From a bacterium (GTDB lineage: Bacteria > Desulfobacterota > DSWW01): a stretch of 7,516 nt of DNA. Positions within the stretch are counted from its first letter, which is position 1. Each line of letters starts with the position of its first letter. Below the pieces are notes generated by a model that was not told the DNA's origin, did not search any database, and was given only the letters and a program-made list of their open reading frames with translations. The position numbers were made by a program, and so were the translations under genes. Below, one piece after another: positions 1 to 3,671 of this stretch. The stretch lies in contig JAUWSZ010000088.1 in assembly GCA_030609865.1 (NCBI GenBank), positions 1-7,516 of the forward strand, written 5' to 3'.

Positions 1-109
1 AACGTGTTCCAGCGCGATCAATCAGGCCTCCCCTCTCCTGCAGGCGGACTTCTTTCCGATTGGTATTGCCTCGTTCATCTTGTAGAATGATATCGAAAAG
101 ACTCGTCAC
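1..109 (-). CDS. Possible 5' end of a divergent minus-strand gene, start unresolved
   Basis: The minus strand is open from a GTG at 109-107 to the window edge, 36 codons. It has protein-like content, including LFDIILQDE and RKEVRLQERGGLIDRAGTR, but no well-spaced ribosome binding site. A rival reading in another frame starts at TTG 21-19 and gives only MIALEHV before the edge. It has a strong purine-rich GGGGAGG (plus-strand 27-33) 5 nt upstream. The plus strand is also open from base 1 to a TGA at 88-90, so this could instead be the tail of an upstream plus-strand gene. I cannot choose between them and recognise no family. Confidence 0.22.
   Translation of the reverse strand, partial: MTSLFDIILQDERGNTNRKEVRLQERGGLIDRAGTR
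60..88 (+). promoter_or_regulatory. Candidate sigma70-type promoter for the alkyltransferase operon
   Basis: A TTGGTA at 60-65 (4 of 6 matches to TTGACA) and a TAGAAT at 83-88 (5 of 6 matches to TATAAT) are separated by 17 bp. Transcription would start near 95, giving a leader of about 40 nt before the ATG at 136. The match is only moderate and no operator was recognised. If the divergent minus-strand frame beginning at 109 is real, this promoter would lie inside it. Confidence 0.27.
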
Positions 110-122
110 CTTCCAGTTCGGC

Positions 123-127
123 AGGAG
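123..127 (+). promoter_or_regulatory. Ribosome binding site of the alkyltransferase gene
   Basis: AGGAG sits 8 nt before the ATG at 136. This supports that start over the next internal in-frame ATG, at residue 35. Confidence 0.7.
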
Positions 128-135
128 ACTTCGCT

Positions 136-672
136 ATGGGCAAGAAAAAATCTCCAACGATCTTTGTCGAATCGTATCACTCCCCCCTGGGAAGGATATG
201 GTTTGCCTCCGACGATGCGGGCATCGTATGTTTGCAAATGCCCTCGTCCACCACGAAGGCCGGTTTGCTGGAAAAGATTTCGCGGTATTACAAAAACCCG
301 AATATCGAGGACCGGGGAAAGATCAACGCCGGCTTCCTCGTCGAACTGGACGAATACTTTTCCGGGACCCTCAAGGCCTTCGAGACCCCGGCACGTCCTT
401 CCGGAACGCCCTTTCAGAAGAGGGTCTGGCGGCTGCTCCTGAAAATCCCATACGGCAAGACCAGGTCTTACGGAGACCTTGCCGCTCGCCTGGGGATCCC
501 CAAGGGGCCACGTGCAGTGGGCCAGGCGAACGGAAGGAACCCTGTCGCGTTGTTGATCCCGTGTCACAGGGTCATCGCGAGCGATGGAGGACTGGGGGGC
601 TATTCCGGCGGCATCGAAAACAAGAGGTTTCTCCTGGAATGGGAACGTCGCAACAAGGCCGGCCCGAGCTGA
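136..672 (+). CDS. ogt: Methylated-DNA--[protein]-cysteine S-methyltransferase (O6-alkylguanine-DNA alkyltransferase)
   Basis: This suicide DNA-repair protein transfers the alkyl group from O6-alkylguanine (and O4-alkylthymine) in DNA to its own cysteine. The 178-residue protein has the usual two parts: an N-terminal alpha/beta domain (about 8-85) and the C-terminal DNA-binding and transfer domain (about 90-172). The active-site PCHR motif is at 142-145, with acceptor Cys143. Counting with human MGMT, every key residue is present at a constant offset of two: Tyr112 (human Y114), the base-flipping arginine finger Arg126 (R128), Asn135 (N137), Cys143 (C145), His144 (H146) and Glu170 (E172). A good AGGAG supports the start. 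No Ada-type AraC regulatory domain is fused, so this is an Ogt-type stand-alone enzyme, not an alkylation-inducible Ada. Its last 34 bp overlap the start of the U32 gene in another frame, which implies an operon and probable translational coupling. Family assignment is very secure; the symbol is by type. Confidence 0.96.
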   Translation: MGKKKSPTIFVESYHSPLGRIWFASDDAGIVCLQMPSSTTKAGLLEKISRYYKNPNIEDRGKINAGFLVELDEYFSGTLKAFETPARPSGTPFQKRVWRLLLKIPYGKTRSYGDLAARLGIPKGPRAVGQANGRNPVALLIPCHRVIASDGGLGGYSGGIENKRFLLEWERRNKAGPS

Positions 673-1865
673 TCGCGCCCGCCGGAGACATGGAAAGGCT
701 CGAGACCGCGCTCCATTTCGGCGCTGACGCCGTCTACCTGAGCGGTAAGGTGTTCAGCCTCCGCACCTTCTCGAAGAACTTCACCCTGCCCGAACTCGAC
801 GAAGCGGTTCGCTACGTCCATGCCCGCAAGAAGCGGGCCTACCTTGCAGTGAACAGCTTTGTGAAGAACCAGGATCTTGCCCCCCTTCGTTCGTTCCTCG
901 AGGCGGTCTCCACGATGGGCTTCGATGCGGTGATCGTTTCCGATCCGGCCGTTTTCGAACTCTGCCGGGAGACGATGCCCTCCGTGCCCGTACATCTGAG
1001 CACGCAGGCAAACACCACGAACGTGCTGTCAGCACGTCACTGGTTCGGCCAGGGCGTCCGCCGGATCATCCTGGCCCGGGAGCTTTCCCTCGAAGAGATC
1101 CGGGAGATCAAGAAGGAGACGGGTGGAGAAATCGAGGTCTTCGTCCACGGCGCCCTGTGCATGGCCTATTCCGGCCGCTGCCTCCTGAGCCTCTACCTGG
1201 CCGACAGGGACGCAAACCAGGGACTGTGCACCCAGACGTGCCGCTGGCGGTATGCCCTGGTCGAAGAGAAGCGGCCCGGCATATACCTTCCGATCGAGGA
1301 AGACGATCAGGGGTCCTACATCCTCAACAGCAAGGACCTCTGTCTCCTCGGCATTCTCCCCGAGTTGATCGAGAGCGGCATCGACGGATTCAAGATCGAA
1401 GGCCGGAGAAAGGGCATCCACTACCTGGCGGCCGTCATCAAGGCATACCGCTGTGCCATGGACCGGTACATGGAAGACCCGGTCGGCTACCAGCTGCCTC
1501 CGGACTGCTGGGAAGAGATCCAGAAGGTGAGCAACCGGGAGTACACGAGCGGGTTCCTGAAGGGGGAGGAAGCGGGCTCCATCTGTCTGGACGAGGAACG
1601 CCCGGACCCGCGGAGCACCCTGGCGGGCGTAATCACGGACCGGGGGAAGGACGGCTGGGTTTCCATCGACGTCCGTGCGCGGATCATGATCGGGGACACA
1701 CTCGAGCAGATGGGCGCCTCCTTCCCAAACCCCGTGTTTCCCCTCTCCGATATGAAGACTCCGGACGAAGGGGAATGCCGGGAGGCCCACGAAGGAGACC
1801 ACGTCCGGGTACGGCTGCCCGCCCGGGCCGAACCGGGGGACCTCCTTCGCAAGAGGATTGCCTGA
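639..1865 (+). CDS. trhP: Peptidase U32 family protein, TrhP/YegQ-like tRNA hydroxylation protein
   Basis: A 408-residue U32-family protein. Despite the family name, characterised members hydroxylate RNA or ubiquinone precursors. TrhP forms 5-hydroxyuridine at tRNA position 34, using prephenate and an Fe-S cluster. The start at 639 gives the family N-terminus PELIAPAGD (9-17), followed by GADAVYLSG. The U32 signature from Glu166 to Ser184 includes FVHGALCMAYSGRCLLS, and NQGLCTQTCRW follows. Cys174, Cys181, Cys197 and Cys201 have the spacing I recall for E. coli YegQ/TrhP, where the cysteines ligate the cluster. A beta-rich C-terminal segment (about 325-408) resembles the Peptidase_U32_C domain. 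The frame is open far upstream, but that stretch lies antisense or out of frame to the alkyltransferase coding region and adds nothing family-like. The start overlaps ogt by 34 bp and has only a weak AGAGG at 623-627. The subfamily is inferred from motif and length (RlhA is longer, and UbiU/UbiV work as a pair); RNA substrate is untested. Confidence 0.87.
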   Translation: MGTSQQGRPELIAPAGDMERLETALHFGADAVYLSGKVFSLRTFSKNFTLPELDEAVRYVHARKKRAYLAVNSFVKNQDLAPLRSFLEAVSTMGFDAVIVSDPAVFELCRETMPSVPVHLSTQANTTNVLSARHWFGQGVRRIILARELSLEEIREIKKETGGEIEVFVHGALCMAYSGRCLLSLYLADRDANQGLCTQTCRWRYALVEEKRPGIYLPIEEDDQGSYILNSKDLCLLGILPELIESGIDGFKIEGRRKGIHYLAAVIKAYRCAMDRYMEDPVGYQLPPDCWEEIQKVSNREYTSGFLKGEEAGSICLDEERPDPRSTLAGVITDRGKDGWVSIDVRARIMIGDTLEQMGASFPNPVFPLSDMKTPDEGECREAHEGDHVRVRLPARAEPGDLLRKRIA

Positions 1866-1868
1866 GCC

Positions 1869-2111
1869 ATGGAAATCGTCATCTGGTATTACCGCGTGGA
1901 TCCGAAGAGGATCGTGCTGATCAAGTCGATGCTCGACGGATACGAAGGCCTTGTCGTGGTCCGGACCGCGGACCCGAAGGAGGGTATCGTCGAGCTGTTG
2001 GTCAGCCCGGATTTTGTGGAGGAGATGGAACAGATCCTTGAGGACCTCTCCCGCCAGATATGGATGGAACCTCTCCCAGGGGCGAGTTATCCGTCACCGT
2101 TCAGCAGTTAG
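1869..2111 (+). CDS. DUF4911-like small protein
   Basis: An 80-residue soluble protein with no signal peptide or membrane segment. Residues 2-65 resemble DUF4911: an N-terminal strand (EIVIWYYRV), a helix (PKRIVLIKSMLDGYEG), two strands (LVVVRTAD, GIVELLVS) and a closing acidic helix (FVEEMEQILEDL). The pattern suggests a small alpha/beta fold. No catalytic residues can be identified and there are no cysteines for metal binding, so its function is unknown. The ATG lies 3 nt after the U32 stop, with only a weak GAGG 12 nt upstream, so it is probably translated by coupling and may serve the U32 protein. The last ten residues (GASYPSPFSS) are low-complexity, and the TAG stop lies within the first heptamer of the repeat element that follows. 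The C-terminus may therefore have been reshaped by repeat insertion. Confidence 0.72.
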   Translation: MEIVIWYYRVDPKRIVLIKSMLDGYEGLVVVRTADPKEGIVELLVSPDFVEEMEQILEDLSRQIWMEPLPGASYPSPFSS

Positions 2112-2236
2112 GTATTAGCTCCCATCCCTTGCCGCCACCAGGACTGTTAATCGTCCTCGTCCTCGTCGTCGTCCTCGTCCTCGAATTCGGGTGCTGGCGC
2201 GGGGCGGGGAGCTAATACCTTATACCTAATACCTAA
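2108..2236. repeat. Composite intergenic repeat: inverted TTAGNNN heptamers around a GTC/CTC tract
   Basis: This element fills the gap between the convergent DUF4911-like and glgC genes. Its left end has TTAGGTA and TTAGCTC in tandem (2108-2121). Its right end has GAGCTAA, TACCTTA, TACCTAA and TACCTAA in tandem (2209-2236), the reverse complement of the same heptamer type. Within these, AGGTATTAGCTCCC (2110-2123) and GGGAGCTAATACCT (2207-2220) form perfect 14-bp inverted arms, 83 nt apart. The stop codon of the plus-strand gene (TAG, 2109-2111) and that of glgC (minus-strand TAG, 2235-2233) both lie inside the outermost heptamers. It resembles a dispersed REP-type intergenic element. A role as a bidirectional transcription end is possible, but there is no U-tract. 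Confidence 0.72.
2151..2182. repeat. GTC/CTC trinucleotide tract
   Basis: About ten consecutive triplets are all GTC or CTC, followed by GAATTC (2183-2188). Read on the minus strand, the tract continues to a TAA at 2149-2147 and would encode EFEDEDDDEDEDD and stop. It is not in frame with glgC and has no start or ribosome binding site, so I treat it as the core of the intergenic element rather than a gene tail. Triplet tracts of this kind can slip during replication. Confidence 0.6.
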
Positions 2237-3522
2237 GAGCCTTGAGTGGGGCGGGGACGCGAGTGATCCTCCCACCTGGGCAGGTCCTCATCGGGGCTGA
2301 TGATCCTTCCCTTCGGGATCACCACGATGCCGCTCTTGGTGACATGGAACCGCTTCCGGTCCTCTTTCAGGTCAACCCCGATGGTCGTTTCCGGCAAGAT
2401 GTCCACGTACTTGTCGATGATCGCGTTTTTGACCTTGGCCTTCCGGCCGATGTCCACTCCGTCCATCAGTACGGAATCCTGCACAGAGGCGTAGCTGTTG
2501 ACCCTCACCTGGGCGGAGAGTACGGAACGGACCACACTCCCCCCGCTGATCACGCACCCTGTGGACATGATCGAATCCAGGGCTTCGCCCCGACGGGCAC
2601 CCTCTCCCGAGTCGGCAAAGACCATCTTCACCGGAGGCAGCTGAGGCTGATACGTGCGGATGGGCCACCGCTGGTCGTAGAGGTTGAACTGGGGGCTCAC
2701 CGAAACGAGGTCCATGTTCGCCTCGTAATAGGCGTCCAACGTTCCGATGTCTCGCCAGTAGGCGACCTCCTTCTGGTTCTCGTCGACAAAGTGATAGGCG
2801 AGCAGCTCCCGTCTGCCAAGCATCTGGGGCAGGATGTTCTTTCCGAAATCGTGCTCACTCTCTTTGCCCGCGTCCGGGATCAGCTCTTCGTAGAGTGTGT
2901 TCAGGCTGAAGATGTAGATGCCCATGGAGGCACATACGCGATCCGGCCGGTCCGGGAGGGTCTTGGGCTGGAGCGGTTTCTCCTCGAAACCGACGATGCG
3001 ATCCTCGGTGTCCAGTTCCAGGACACCGAAGTGCCTGCCCTCCTCTCTTGGCAGATCCACGACCCCCACCGTCACGTCCGCTCCTGAATCGACGTGGGCC
3101 CGGAGCATCTTCGCGTAATCCATCTTGTAGATGTGGTCGCCCGCCAGGATCAGGACGTAGTCCGGCTCCTCCCTCTCGATGGTGTAGATGTTCTGGTAGA
3201 TTGCGTCTGCCGTGCCCCTGTACCAGTGTGTGCCGTACCGCTGCTGCGCCGGCAGGACATTGATATACTCACCCAGCTCGCTGTGGAAGATGTTCCACCC
3301 CAGCTTCAGATGACGTGCCATGGAAATCGACTTGTACTGGGTCAGGATGTGGATCTTGCCGATGCCGGAGTTGATGCAGTTGGACAGGGTGAAGTCGATG
3401 ATACGGTAGACCCCCCCGAAGGGCACCGCAGGCTTTGCGCGATCCCGGGTGAGCGGGTAGAGCCTCTCCCCCTTCCCTCCTGCCATGACGAAGGTCGACA
3501 GTTTCCTCAGAACGTTCAGCAT
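2233..3522 (-). CDS. glgC: Glucose-1-phosphate adenylyltransferase (ADP-glucose pyrophosphorylase)
   Basis: Makes ADP-glucose and pyrophosphate from glucose-1-phosphate and ATP, the committing step of bacterial glycogen synthesis in the cytoplasm. The 429-residue protein has the usual length. The nucleotidyltransferase domain (about 8-280) contains the nucleotide loop AGGKGERLYPLT (14-25), KPAVPFGG (30-37), the ATP-site segment HWYRGTADA (99-107), catalytic AGDHIYKMDY (127-136, Asp129 matching E. coli Asp142) and the sugar-phosphate site GFEEKP (178-183, Lys182 matching E. coli Lys195). A left-handed beta-helix-like C-terminal domain (about 315-405) follows. Position 27, matching the fructose-1,6-bisphosphate-activator residue Lys39 of E. 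coli, is Asp, and the E. coli C-terminal arginines are not obvious, so its effectors may differ. GGAG 8 nt upstream supports the start. It lies 149 bp downstream of glgP and may be read from the same transcript. Its stop codon lies in a repeat heptamer. Confidence 0.97.
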   Translation of the reverse strand: MLNVLRKLSTFVMAGGKGERLYPLTRDRAKPAVPFGGVYRIIDFTLSNCINSGIGKIHILTQYKSISMARHLKLGWNIFHSELGEYINVLPAQQRYGTHWYRGTADAIYQNIYTIEREEPDYVLILAGDHIYKMDYAKMLRAHVDSGADVTVGVVDLPREEGRHFGVLELDTEDRIVGFEEKPLQPKTLPDRPDRVCASMGIYIFSLNTLYEELIPDAGKESEHDFGKNILPQMLGRRELLAYHFVDENQKEVAYWRDIGTLDAYYEANMDLVSVSPQFNLYDQRWPIRTYQPQLPPVKMVFADSGEGARRGEALDSIMSTGCVISGGSVVRSVLSAQVRVNSYASVQDSVLMDGVDIGRKAKVKNAIIDKYVDILPETTIGVDLKEDRKRFHVTKSGIVVIPKGRIISPDEDLPRWEDHSRPRPTQGS

Positions 3523-3530
3523 TTATCCCA

Positions 3531-3534
3531 CTCC
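3531..3534 (-). promoter_or_regulatory. Ribosome binding site of glgC
   Basis: GGAG on the minus strand lies 8 nt before the glgC ATG (3522-3520). It supports independent translation start after the long gap from glgP. Confidence 0.65.
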
Positions 3535-3565
3535 AACCACCTTCCCGGTTGTCGATCACGGGGCG

Positions 3566-3580
3566 AGGGGTCTGACCCCT
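3566..3580. repeat. Short palindrome AGGGGTC-T-GACCCCT
   Basis: Seven-base perfect arms (3566-3572 and 3574-3580) surround a single base in the glgP-glgC gap, about 44 bp upstream of the glgC start. On the plus strand a T-rich run (TTTCCTTTT) follows, so it looks somewhat like a terminator for plus-strand transcription. On the minus strand, the direction of the glg genes, no U-tract follows. It may be an operator, an attenuating hairpin or part of the intergenic repeat. Confidence 0.5.
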
Positions 3581-3593
3581 TTCCTTTTCGCCA

Positions 3594-3620
3594 TTAGCTG
3601 TTAGCTGTTAGCCCTTAGCC
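3594..3620. repeat. Tandem TTAGNNN heptamers in the glgP-glgC gap
   Basis: TTAGCTG, TTAGCTG, TTAGCCC and a final TTAGCC follow one another without spacing. The 7-bp period and TTAG core match the heptamers at 2108-2121 and, inverted, at 2209-2236. glgC is thus bracketed by two arrays of the same type pointing towards each other's inverse. No coding function is likely. Confidence 0.65.
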
Positions 3621-3638
3621 TCCCCCCTCATGGCGCTT

Positions 3639-3663
3639 GGGGTTGGGCCTGACCCCTGACCCC
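3639..3663. repeat. TGACCCC direct repeat with imperfect palindrome
   Basis: TGACCCC occurs twice in tandem (3650-3656, 3657-3663), and a third copy lies in the palindrome at 3573-3579. The stretch 3639-3656 (GGGGTTGGGCCTGACCCC) is also self-complementary apart from two mismatched or G-T positions. It starts 8 bp downstream of the glgP stop. The rest of the 149-bp gap (3523-3671) shows no convincing promoter in the glgC direction. Confidence 0.45.
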
Positions 3664-3671
3664 TGCTGTCT

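Noticed and set aside
60..638. Long in-frame upstream extension of the U32 gene, about 193 codons
   Set aside because: It runs through the alkyltransferase gene in another frame and gives arginine/proline-rich sequence with no family similarity. The U32 N-terminal motif begins right after the ATG at 639.
1029..1802. 257-codon minus-strand open frame opposite the U32 gene
   Set aside because: It is antisense to the conserved Fe-S and C-terminal regions and has no recognisable domain. The frame at 1157-2041 on the plus strand is likewise an arginine/glycine-rich shadow.
639..1865. Secreted collagenase-type protease
   Set aside because: There is no signal peptide or protease catalytic set. The four-cysteine pattern and conserved TrhP-like motifs favour an Fe-S RNA-hydroxylation protein.
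2110..2220. Intrinsic terminator shared by the convergent genes
   Set aside because: The perfect 14-bp arms are 83 nt apart and no U-tract follows on either strand, so a classical intrinsic terminator is not supported.
3594..3620. CRISPR or iteron-like origin
   Set aside because: The units are only 7 bp with no spacers. No cas, replication or partition gene is nearby, and only about four units are present.
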